Assembly: GCA_031082285.1 (NCBI GenBank)
Contig: JAVHLK010000002.1
Location: forward strand, 62,001-126,000
Source of the DNA: Desulfomonilaceae bacterium
GTDB lineage: Bacteria; Desulfobacterota; Desulfomonilia; Desulfomonilales; Desulfomonilaceae
Direction: 5' to 3'
DNA length: 64,000 bases
In this document: positions 1 to 6,853 of the stretch, one piece after another
How the letters are laid out: each line of letters starts with the position of its first letter
Numbering within the stretch: the first letter of the stretch is position 1
Position numbers and translations under genes: made by a program
Notes under the pieces: generated by a model
The model's database searches: none
Seen by the model: only the letters and a program-made list of their open reading frames with translations
Told to the model about the DNA's origin: nothing

Positions 1-553
1 TTTCGATAAAGGTTGCCGAGGGATTTTGTGAAAGTATGACCTCCTTCACTTTTTCCGTCGTTTCCCTGTCGGTGGTGTCGACCTTGTTGATGATGAACTT
101 GTTCGAGGCTTCGATCTGTTTTTCCAATGCGACGAAGACCTCGTACTGTTCCAGAAAGTACGCGGCGTCTATCAGACAGTATTTCTCCAATGATGCGAAG
201 TTTCCCTTAAATACGGGATTGAAGAGATCTCTGCCGATATCGGTGGGATTGGCGACCCCGCTGGCTTCCATGACGAGAATGTCCGGCTGGATCACAAAGG
301 CTATTTGATACAACGCTTTGATGAAATCTCCTTTGACGCATGCACAGAATATGGATCCTCTGCTGATTTCGATCATTTCCAGCTCAGGGTTCTCAACGAG
401 GGCTCCGTCGATGCCTTCCTCACCAAACTCATTCATCAGTACCATGAGCTTTACGTCAGGAGGCGTCTCCTTGAGCATGCGATTGAGCAAGGTGGTCTTT
501 CCGCTCCCCAAAAAACCTGAAATCAGGTACACGTGAACTGCTGCTTGAGTCAT
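1..553 (-). CDS. CobW-like G3E-family GTPase (3' end outside window)
   Basis: P-loop GTPase of the G3E/CobW group, predicted metal or cobalamin-related insertase/chaperone. The visible 184 residues show a Walker A motif GSGKTT (about 16-21), a metal-binding C70-x-C72 pair in place of the usual CxCC, an E-x-S-G stretch (96-99) and a NKVD guanine-specificity motif (about 156-159). The start ATG overlaps the stop of the upstream thioredoxin-like gene (ATGA), so the two are translationally coupled. It is the last visible gene of the unit that begins with the selenoprotein at 2250. In this context it probably services the corrinoid or zinc enzymes of the module; the metal is unknown. The C-terminal CobW_C domain lies beyond the window edge. 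Confidence 0.88.
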   Translation of the reverse strand, partial: MTQAAVHVYLISGFLGSGKTTLLNRMLKETPPDVKLMVLMNEFGEEGIDGALVENPELEMIEISRGSIFCACVKGDFIKALYQIAFVIQPDILVMEASGVANPTDIGRDLFNPVFKGNFASLEKYCLIDAAYFLEQYEVFVALEKQIEASNKFIINKVDTTDRETTEKVKEVILSQNPSATFIE

Positions 554-810
554 TTGTCCGCTCCGGATATATACTTTCTGATCTCCGACTCTATTTGCTC
601 CACTGAGATCGCCTTACCGGTGCTGATCACGTTCTCGTCGATTACCAGGGCAGGCGTGACGTAGACCTTCAGGCGAAAGAAGACCTCCTGATCCGTCACC
701 TTTTCCACGGTAACGGCTTCCTCTCCCCCGATCCGCTCGACCGCCTCGACGGCATTCCGATACAGGGTGTCGCAACGTTGGCATCCGGTGCCCAAGACCT
801 GAACCTTCAT
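550..810 (-). CDS. Small thioredoxin-like redox protein (Thioredoxin_3 / redox-active disulfide type)
   Basis: An 86-residue single-domain thioredoxin-fold protein, cytoplasmic, with the active site C10-Q-R-C13 close to the N-terminus (GTGCQRC) and the cis-Pro region VTPALVIDE near residues 51-59. This layout matches the small redox-active disulfide protein 2 family found in anaerobes. The start chosen is the ATG directly before KVQVLGTG; the upstream extension of the frame has no family features. It overlaps the CobW-like gene by 4 nt and follows DUF2284 by 35 nt. It is one of four thioredoxin-like genes in this methyltransferase module, so a role in thiol or selenol reduction is likely but inferred. 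Confidence 0.85.
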   Translation of the reverse strand: MKVQVLGTGCQRCDTLYRNAVEAVERIGGEEAVTVEKVTDQEVFFRLKVYVTPALVIDENVISTGKAISVEQIESEIRKYISGADK

Positions 811-845
811 GGTGCTTTCCTTTTCGGCAGCGTGGGCAATACGCC

Positions 846-1523
846 TCACACAAGAAGAATCATAGAGTAACTGTTGTACGAATCCTTGACACTTCCGGCC
901 AACTCCACCAACCGTCCCAGCCTCCTGACGGTCTGAAACACGTCTATGGAACATGCTTCCACGGACGGTCGCTTCTCGTTGGGAAACTTGCACCTTTCCG
1001 GGTATGAGCACTTCTTGCAGAGGGCGCACGTGTCCGAGGGAAGGCCGAAGGCCTTGTAGTACCCCATCAGGAAGAGCTTCCTTTCGAGCGCAATCGTTGC
1101 CTTCCACTGCCGTATTTGCCGGCGCCGTTTTTCCGTGGAGTTTCGATAAAAATGCTTGTTGTTGCTGCGACCCAACAAGAGCAGAGCCAGTGAGTATTCG
1201 GAAAGAAGCTCTCGTGTGGCGTCCAGGTTCGGTGATGCAGGCGGACAGCACCAGCTCGTATTGTAATTGGCACAACCGTAACGACACTTAAGTCCCACCC
1301 ATCGAGCCGTGACGATCTCCGCGGTGCGGAGCACTCGTGCCTCATCGAACCCCAGGTCCTTGGCCATGCCCTTAATCTCTTCGATGACCTCGGGTTCCAT
1401 CGTGATCGGGATATTGTCGTCCGGTCTGCACGGCATGTCATGGACTTCAACCGAGTCTTCTTCCCTCGCCGCGGTCCCGCATCTCTTGACGTCCCGCCTG
1501 TTCTTGTCCAACACCAGGGCCAT
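846..1523 (-). CDS. DUF2284 predicted metal-binding protein
   Basis: Cys-rich protein of the DUF2284 family, which recurs near corrinoid methyltransferases in anaerobes. The diagnostic segment is CRYGCANYNTSWCCPP, followed by a second Cys cluster (CALCKKC, then C-x5-C) and the usual C-terminus SYSMILLV. These cysteines probably bind an Fe-S cluster or zinc. The start is uncertain: the ATG at 1523 is given because an SD-like GGAGG lies about 18 nt upstream and AAGGA directly before it. ATGs at 1436 or 1400 would also leave the domain intact, and an upstream TTG extends the frame. Biochemical function is unknown. Confidence 0.8.
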   Translation of the reverse strand: MALVLDKNRRDVKRCGTAAREEDSVEVHDMPCRPDDNIPITMEPEVIEEIKGMAKDLGFDEARVLRTAEIVTARWVGLKCRYGCANYNTSWCCPPASPNLDATRELLSEYSLALLLLGRSNNKHFYRNSTEKRRRQIRQWKATIALERKLFLMGYYKAFGLPSDTCALCKKCSYPERCKFPNEKRPSVEACSIDVFQTVRRLGRLVELAGSVKDSYNSYSMILLV

Positions 1524-1598
1524 TCCTTTTCGACTCAAAGCCTCCTCCCTTCCTATCCGAGTTGTAAGGGTAGGTCTCAAACAAGCTCCTACGTGTGT

Positions 1599-1961
1599 TC
1601 AACAGGACGTGACCGCCGTCTTCTTCGTCTCCTCCCGCGCAGACTCGAATTCCATGCTCACACGGGCGGGCACGTTCAGTCCCAATTCCACCTCCGCCGC
1701 CTTGATCATGGCGCTCAAAACCGGACAGCCGGCATGAGACAAGGCTTTCGATCCCTCTATGAATACCCGGTTCCTTCCAATTCCTCTGCTCAGGACGTCG
1801 CCGATTCCCAGCGACCCCATCTCTTTCACCCTGAGAGCGAGGGCTTGAACGGCCTCGCAGCCGGATTCCAGTTCGATGCGTACCGCACGTCCCTCCTCTC
1901 GACGAGCAATAATTCTCGTGACGAATCCGCAGGACCCGGGGTTCACTCTCACCACCGTCAC
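1599..1961 (-). CDS. DUF6951 family protein
   Basis: A 120-residue soluble protein with the N-terminal pattern VNPGSCGF, a central SGCEAV segment and the C-terminal H-x-GCPVLSAMIKA motif, as I recall for the DUF6951 family of small conserved proteins in corrinoid methyltransferase loci. Start is GTG, supported by AAGGAG seven nucleotides upstream; the gene begins 16 nt after the selenoprotein stop. Three conserved-looking cysteines and one histidine could bind a metal. Function is not established; its place between a selenoprotein and DUF2284 suggests an accessory role in the same module. Confidence 0.7.
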   Translation of the reverse strand: MTVVRVNPGSCGFVTRIIARREEGRAVRIELESGCEAVQALALRVKEMGSLGIGDVLSRGIGRNRVFIEGSKALSHAGCPVLSAMIKAAEVELGLNVPARVSMEFESAREETKKTAVTSC

Positions 1962-1977
1962 ACGTCGTCTCCTTTAT

Positions 1978-2250
1978 TCAGGCACTCTGAATGGCCGCCA
2001 TCAATTCTTCCCGAGGCGGGATTTCGCACTGAAATACGATCTGCCCGTCGATGGCCACCGCCGGCAGGCTCCTCGCCTTCAACTCGGCAAAACGAGCCAC
2101 GCCCTCCACTGTACGGAGGCTCCATTCCCGGTACTCAATGTCATCCAAGATGTCTTGCGGCAAACCCTTTACCGCGGCGATCATATAGACGCACGCGTGT
2201 CATTGGGCAAAGTCCGTGACCAAGACTTCTACAACCGGTTTGCGTTTCAT
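1978..2250 (-). CDS. Selenocysteine-containing thioredoxin-like protein (in-frame UGA at 2200-2202 = Sec17)
   Basis: Read through one in-frame TGA, this 90-residue protein aligns without gaps to the complete thioredoxin-like protein at 9196-9588. Residues 14-20 are FAQ-U-HAC here against SVQ-C-AAC there, so TGA falls exactly on the first Cys of CxxC. The following segment (LPQDILDDIEYREWSL against LPKEIQDVIEYKEWSI) and the region LPAVAIDGQIVF are clearly conserved. The ATG at 2250 has a strong SD (AGGAG, 6 nt spacing). The only ATG after the TGA (2184) has no SD and would lose the active site. A SECIS-like hairpin sits at 2157-2175 and a good promoter at 2340-2367. The true stop is also TGA (1978-1980). 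Predicted role: reducing a thiol, selenol or corrinoid partner in the methyltransferase module. Confidence 0.82.
2157..2175 (-). promoter_or_regulatory. Predicted bacterial SECIS hairpin (thioredoxin-like selenoprotein)
   Basis: On the mRNA strand GCGGUAAA pairs with UUUGCCGC (eight pairs including one U-G) around a GGG triloop. Thirty-two nucleotides separate the UGA from the first loop G, within the 16-37 nt range known for bacterial SECIS elements, which need a G in the first loop positions. It lies inside the coding sequence, as bacterial SECIS elements do. Confidence 0.65.
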
Positions 2251-2339
2251 ACGGACTCCTCGATCGAGCGCATCGTTCAAAACAGACTAAGTTTCTAAAG
2301 TTTGGACTGAATTCTAAGAGAACAATCCCTATAGAAACC

Positions 2340-2367
2340 ATTATAATTGCCGTGTAGCTCACGTCAA
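2340..2367 (-). promoter_or_regulatory. Sigma-70-type promoter for the selenoprotein operon
   Basis: Reading the minus strand: TTGACG (-35, at 2362-2367), 16 nt spacer, TATAAT (-10, at 2340-2345, perfect consensus). Transcription would start about 80 nt before the selenoprotein ATG at 2250. With the hairpin at 2438-2467 this separates the 2250-to-1 unit from the RamA-like gene upstream. Confidence 0.65.
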
Positions 2368-2437
2368 GGCCGTGAAGGTCTCGACGCGCGGATTTTCCCG
2401 CTGTACGGGCGTTGATTGAGTACGAGGGAAAAGGGCG

Positions 2438-2467
2438 GGGAAAGGCGATCCCACTCGTGCCTTTCCC
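2438..2467 (-). terminator. Hairpin terminator-like element after the RamA-like gene
   Basis: GGGAAAGGC (2438-2446) and GCCTTTCCC (2459-2467) form a perfect 9-bp stem with a 12-nt loop, 9 nt after the stop codon of the RamA-like gene. On the minus strand the stem is followed by a pyrimidine-rich stretch (CGCCCTTTTCCC) rather than a clean T-run. Confidence 0.5.
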
Positions 2468-2476
2468 GTTCCCCGA

Positions 2477-4585
2477 CTATTTCTGGTGGAGAATCTCCGG
2501 CGGCACCACACCCTCCAGGTGGGGGAACTCGTCTTTCATGTGAGGCACCTGCATGGCTTCCATGAACTGTTGTTGGAAATCTCCCTCTACCGTGAGTTCG
2601 ATGTACTCGACGTTTACGGCAACCCAGTTCGCTTCCTCCCTCTTTTCCCGGTTCAGCAGTGCCGCACGGGCACCGTCTCCGGCCGCGTTGCCCACGGCCA
2701 GCACCCGGTCAAGGTCGCAATCCGGGAAGAGACCCATAATGAGTGCTTTCGTTTTGTCGACATGAGTACCGAAGGCTCCGGCTATCTTGATCACATCGAC
2801 CTTCTCGAGGCCCATCCGGCGCATCATGAGCTTGCAACCCGTGTACAGAGCGCCCTTACCCAACTGGATCTGGCGAACGTCCTTCTGCGTGATTACCACG
2901 TCTTTGCCGATGGACGTCTCGTTTGCCCACGCGATCACGAATTCAGGCTGTTTCGTGTCGGGGTTTTTCCGGTACCGGTTCGACTTCTGACTCTTACTGA
3001 ACCGGCCGCTCTTGTTTATCACTCCCGCTGCGTAGAGTTCCGCGAGCACGTCCAGAATTCCGGATCCGCATATGCCCTTGGTCTTCATCTCTTCGGGTTT
3101 GGAATACGTGCTCCATGCGTCGCGGCCGATGACCTTGTAGTTCACTTCATGCGTTTCGGGGTCGATGGTGATACGCTCGATCGCGCCCGGGGCAGCGCGC
3201 ATTCCATAGCTCAACTGTGCTCCTTCGAGCGCGGGGCCGGTCGCGCAGGAACAAGAGATGAGCTTTTCCTTATTGCCCAGGACAAGCTCGCCGTTGGTGC
3301 CGATGTCAATGAGGAGCTGCATCTCCTCGCCCTTGTACGGTTCCTCTGCGATGAGGACGCCCACATTGTCGGCTCCGACGAATCCGGCCTCATTCGGCAA
3401 TACATGCACGTACCCGGATCGGTTTATTCCAATGCCCAGATCCCGGGCCTTGATGTCGAGACTCCGGTGGATAACCGGAGGGAACGGAGCGAGACCCACG
3501 AATTCGGGGTCAAGCTGCAACATTATGTGATGCATGGCGGTGTTGCCGACGAGCGTCATGTCAAGCAGGTCTTCAGGGGCCAGGCGCAGGTATGTGTCTC
3601 CGTTGCCTCCCGGGTTGCCCGCGACCGCGACCGCTTCTTCGACAACAACTTCTTCCTCGACCTCCGCCCCTTCGCTTATGGAGTCGACGCCGTCCTCGGC
3701 CTTCTTCTTCTTCTTTTTCTTCGGATGAGTGGATTCGCATCCCTGGACGATCAGGCTGTTCAAACCGTCGAACAGGTCCTTGCTCATGGTTTCCAGGCCG
3801 CCGGGATTCATCATGTGGTACGTGATTCGAGCCATGACGTCCTCGCCGTACTTGCACTGGGGGTTCATCATGGAAGTCGTGGTAAAGACTTCCATGGTTC
3901 GCAAGTTGCAGAAGTAAGCCGCCATGGTCGTTGTTCCCACGTCGATGGCCACGCCGTAGCAGTCTTCTTTCTTTCCGGGCCAAAATCGAATGACTTCCTT
4001 GTCCATCCATACTGCCGTCGTGACGGTCCACTTGCCTTCACGAAGGATTCGAGGAAGCGTCTTGAGGGCATGCCAGTCTACGGTGAGACCGGTCAGACCA
4101 TGGTTCGCTTCGAGCACCCGACAGATGCGTTCAAAGTCTCCGGTCGGCTCCTCAAATGACGGCGGCTCCACTTCGACGTAATAGAGCTTCACCGCGGGAT
4201 TCCACTCGATGGGAATATCCCTCGCGGCCTTACTCACCACCTGTTTGCCTGCCCGAGCTTCCTCAGGTACGAAGACGAGCAGATCGCCATGAACTTTGGC
4301 CACGCACCCAAGCCTGTAGCCCTGTGCCTTCTGTTCGGCATTGAAGAACTTGTCCTCTTCCTCCTGCCACTCGCTGACGTTTTCCTTCTTGGACGTGATG
4401 CCGAACTTCTCGAAGAAGCCTTCTTCGATACGTACCTTGCACTTGCCGCAGACCTTCTTTTCTCCGCAGAGCGCCTCTATGTCCACTCCCAGTTGACGGG
4501 ACGCTTCTATCAAATTGGTTCCTTCATCAATCAAGCCTCGGCGTGCCGACGGCTGGAAGATGACCATGTGTTGCTTGTTCTCCAT
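2477..4585 (-). CDS. RamA-like corrinoid reductive activator (2Fe-2S ferredoxin + ASKHA-type ATPase)
   Basis: A 702-residue member of the COG3894 / RACE group that reduces cob(II)amide to cob(I)amide in corrinoid proteins using ATP. The N-terminal ferredoxin domain has C40, C46, C49 and C94. The C-terminal half has actin-like ATPase signatures: IDVGTTT (about 214-220), LVGNTAMHH (345-353), LIDIGTNGELVLG and the glycine-rich IAGAFGTHVD. An unusual low-complexity insert occupies about 285-332: seven consecutive Lys (289-295), then an Asp/Glu/Val-rich stretch. ATG 4585 is chosen because it directly precedes the ferredoxin domain; upstream residues overlap the thioredoxin reductase region. It lies 19 nt after that gene, likely co-transcribed, and should keep the corrinoid protein at 6132-6824 active. 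Confidence 0.9.
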   Translation of the reverse strand: MENKQHMVIFQPSARRGLIDEGTNLIEASRQLGVDIEALCGEKKVCGKCKVRIEEGFFEKFGITSKKENVSEWQEEEDKFFNAEQKAQGYRLGCVAKVHGDLLVFVPEEARAGKQVVSKAARDIPIEWNPAVKLYYVEVEPPSFEEPTGDFERICRVLEANHGLTGLTVDWHALKTLPRILREGKWTVTTAVWMDKEVIRFWPGKKEDCYGVAIDVGTTTMAAYFCNLRTMEVFTTTSMMNPQCKYGEDVMARITYHMMNPGGLETMSKDLFDGLNSLIVQGCESTHPKKKKKKKAEDGVDSISEGAEVEEEVVVEEAVAVAGNPGGNGDTYLRLAPEDLLDMTLVGNTAMHHIMLQLDPEFVGLAPFPPVIHRSLDIKARDLGIGINRSGYVHVLPNEAGFVGADNVGVLIAEEPYKGEEMQLLIDIGTNGELVLGNKEKLISCSCATGPALEGAQLSYGMRAAPGAIERITIDPETHEVNYKVIGRDAWSTYSKPEEMKTKGICGSGILDVLAELYAAGVINKSGRFSKSQKSNRYRKNPDTKQPEFVIAWANETSIGKDVVITQKDVRQIQLGKGALYTGCKLMMRRMGLEKVDVIKIAGAFGTHVDKTKALIMGLFPDCDLDRVLAVGNAAGDGARAALLNREKREEANWVAVNVEYIELTVEGDFQQQFMEAMQVPHMKDEFPHLEGVVPPEILHQK

Positions 4586-4604
4586 TCGCGTGTTTCCTTC
4601 CCTT

Positions 4605-5561
4605 TCACAACGATGACGCGTGGACGGCGCTCGTTCGCAGGTATTGGGCCGCACTTTGTGCAGCCAAGGCCCCGTCCGCGGCCGCGGTAATAATTTGCCG
4701 CAGAGGACTGACTCGTACGTCTCCCGCCGCGAAAACCCCGGGCACGGACGTGTTCAGGTTCCCTCCGGTCACGATGAATCCCTCACGGTCAGTCGTCAGC
4801 GCTCCGGCCAAGAAGTCCGTCACCGGGGCCTGGCCGATTCCTATGAAAACCGCCTCCAACGGCATCGTTATTTCTTCATTGGTGTTGACATTCACGAGGG
4901 TCAATCCGCTCACGTTTCTCCGACCCATTACCGCTTTGACCGATCGGGCGGTCAGGATCTGGGCCTTGGGGTCTTTCATGAACCGATCTACCAGCACGGG
5001 CTTGGCCCGAACCTCGTGCGAGCGGGAAACGACGGTCACCGTATCCGCATGCGGCAACAGGGCAAGCGCGGTGTGAAAAGCCGAGTCGCCCCCGCCGACC
5101 ACTGCGGCGCGGCGCCTCTTCATGGTTCTGAGCAGGGGAGCGTCACAGGTCGCGCAGTAGAACACGCCGTTCCCTGCCGGCTTGTCTTCGCCCGGCACCC
5201 CGAGGCGCCGAGGTCGAGCCCCTGTCGCCACGATCACCGCCCGTGCGGCGTAGTGTGCGGAACCACAGACGAGGCGTTTGGTGTCAGCCGAAAAGTCGAC
5301 ACCGGAAACGGATTCCGGAACAGGTACGGAACCCGTCTCGTCCATGAGCTGCTTTATCCATGACGTCATCAATTCCGCGCCGGTGATTCCTCCCGGGAAG
5401 CCGGGATAATTGTCTACGCGATAGTGCCTGATGACCTGACCTCCGGGGGTATCCCCGCCGATTAATATGATGTTGTACCCCGCGCGATGGCTGTACAGTG
5501 CGGAAGTCAACCCCGCCGGCCCGGCGCCTATAATCGCCACGTCATACGTCATGTCCGTCAT
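4605..5561 (-). CDS. Thioredoxin reductase-like flavoprotein
   Basis: A 318-residue low-molecular-weight thioredoxin reductase homologue. It has the FAD-binding GxGxxG (GAGPAG, 12-17), redox centre C136-A-T-C139, nucleotide-binding GGGDSA and the C-terminal FAD motif GVFAAGDV. The NADPH 2'-phosphate motif HRRxxxR of standard TrxB is replaced by SRSHEVR, so NADPH may not be the donor. Start ATG 5561 has GGAGG about 7 nt upstream and overlaps the stop of the thioredoxin gene by 1 nt (TGATG). It probably reduces the CVPC thioredoxin and, through it, the other thioredoxin-like proteins in this module. Confidence 0.92.
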   Translation of the reverse strand: MTDMTYDVAIIGAGPAGLTSALYSHRAGYNIILIGGDTPGGQVIRHYRVDNYPGFPGGITGAELMTSWIKQLMDETGSVPVPESVSGVDFSADTKRLVCGSAHYAARAVIVATGARPRRLGVPGEDKPAGNGVFYCATCDAPLLRTMKRRRAAVVGGGDSAFHTALALLPHADTVTVVSRSHEVRAKPVLVDRFMKDPKAQILTARSVKAVMGRRNVSGLTLVNVNTNEEITMPLEAVFIGIGQAPVTDFLAGALTTDREGFIVTGGNLNTSVPGVFAAGDVRVSPLRQIITAAADGALAAQSAAQYLRTSAVHASSL

Positions 5562-5860
5562 CAGCGCTCCTCCCGATCGAGAAGGGCCGCATCGATGGCC
5601 CCGCACAGTTCCTCCGGACCGGGTATGGCATCGAACACCAACCTTCCCGCGAACAAGATGGACGGCATGGGAAGAATTCCGCCGTGGATCTTGCACAACT
5701 CCAAGTATCGAGCCGCGTCTCGGGGTCTTTTGGTCTCCACGACACGTACCTCGATTCGGTTGCGGTACCATTCCGCCACATACTCCACCGCGGCTATCGC
5801 ATATTCGCAAGGCACACAGTGCGGACCCTCCGAAACGATCTCCACAAGGAGCGGTTTCAT
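5561..5860 (-). CDS. Thioredoxin-like protein (CVPC active site)
   Basis: A 99-residue thioredoxin-fold protein with active site C15-V-P-C18 after a short first strand and the cis-Pro segment MPSILFAG (about 65-72). Start ATG 5860 follows GGGAG at 7 nt. It is translationally coupled to the thioredoxin reductase gene immediately downstream, which makes the pair a likely reductase/substrate couple. CxPC resembles NrdH/glutaredoxin-like centres, but overall length and context fit a dedicated thioredoxin. The redox partner is inferred. Confidence 0.85.
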   Translation of the reverse strand: MKPLLVEIVSEGPHCVPCEYAIAAVEYVAEWYRNRIEVRVVETKRPRDAARYLELCKIHGGILPMPSILFAGRLVFDAIPGPEELCGAIDAALLDREER

Positions 5861-6131
5861 GTCGTCTCCCAGGGCTTGCGATGCGCCGGTAGTGCTCCGG
5901 TGGTGAGACCGTGAACGACCCGCCGTGACCATGGAGCGGATTGGGCGGCGCAATGCCCGTCCTGATTCCACGCCGTCACACGCGAGCGTAGGCCTAACGG
6001 ACGAGGCTCCGGCGATCGGAGGGCGCAAAAAACCTTCCTGCGTCATCGAGGTTCATCGGCCTGCAGACGAATCCCCTCCGCACCGCTCTCTCCATCTCAT
6101 GAGGTCGGATGTCTCCGTACCAAGAAGCCGT

Positions 6132-6824
6132 TTAGTTCTGTGCGGCCTCTTCACCCAGCTTGCGAAGCTGACCGATCATCTTGATCGCCTCTTGGACCGC
6201 ATTCCCGGCGCTCTCCGCATATCCGTCCGCACCAAAGAGCTTTGCAACGTCTTTGGTAACGGGCGCTCCGCCAAGCATGATGGCCACATCGGGGTTCTTC
6301 TCTTTGATCATGGCAATGACCTTCTTCATTCCCATCATGGTGGTGGTCATCATCGCGGAGAGTGCCACGATCTCCGAGTCGGTCCTGAGTTGCTCTTCGG
6401 CAAACTTCTCCAGGGGTACGTCGCGTCCGAGATCGTGGACCGTGAAGCCTCCCACATCGAACATCATCTTGATGAGGTTCTTTCCGATGTCGTGCACATC
6501 GCCCTGAACGGTTCCTATAACGACCTGCCCCTTGGGTTTGCCTGCGCCGTTCGAATCTTTCTTGAGGTGGGGTTTGAGGATGTCGAGGCCCTTGTACAGG
6601 GCATCCGCGCACATGAGAATCTCCGGAACGAAGTACTCTTGACGGTCGTACAGATCGCCTACGATCTCCATGCCGGCCGCAAGTCCGTTCATGATCGCGT
6701 CGAACGGGTCCAAGCCTTCTTCAAGTGCCGCGGTCGCGTACTCGACTACTCGGTCTTCCTCGTATTCAACGACTCCTTCGGAAAGGTTGTCCAAGATTTC
6801 CTTACGTCTTTCTTCCGATACCAT
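6132..6824 (-). CDS. Corrinoid (B12-binding) protein, MtbC/MtaC/MtgC type
   Basis: A 230-residue methyltransferase corrinoid protein. The N-terminal four-helix cap (about 1-88) precedes a Rossmann B12-binding domain (about 98-225) with the base-off/His-on signature D109-x-H111-x-x-G114 (GDVHDIGKN), the downstream SAMMTTTM segment and GGAPV. His111 should be the lower axial cobalt ligand. Start ATG 6824 is preceded by GGAGG at 6 nt; upstream frame residues are not family-like. It lies 29 nt downstream of the MtaA-like gene at 6854. It should carry the methyl group from a substrate methyltransferase to the MtrH-like or MtaA-like enzymes and be reactivated by the RamA-like protein. Confidence 0.95.
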   Translation of the reverse strand: MVSEERRKEILDNLSEGVVEYEEDRVVEYATAALEEGLDPFDAIMNGLAAGMEIVGDLYDRQEYFVPEILMCADALYKGLDILKPHLKKDSNGAGKPKGQVVIGTVQGDVHDIGKNLIKMMFDVGGFTVHDLGRDVPLEKFAEEQLRTDSEIVALSAMMTTTMMGMKKVIAMIKEKNPDVAIMLGGAPVTKDVAKLFGADGYAESAGNAVQEAIKMIGQLRKLGEEAAQN

Positions 6825-6853
6825 TGGTTTCCTCCGTGCACCCACTCGGTGCT

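Noticed and set aside
846-1523. An extra zinc-dependent hydrolase function for the Cys-rich protein
   Set aside because: The Cys pattern fits DUF2284 and gives no catalytic motif; only metal binding is supported.
2200-2202. Translation of the thioredoxin-like gene starting after the TGA (ATG 2184)
   Set aside because: No SD before that ATG, and the product would lose the first strand and the redox centre that the paralogue has. The upstream ATG at 2250 has a strong SD.
2486-4159. Long plus-strand open frame opposite the RamA-like gene
   Set aside because: It is antisense to a complete, motif-rich protein, shows no family-like segments and has no SD. Such mirror frames are common in this GC-rich sequence.
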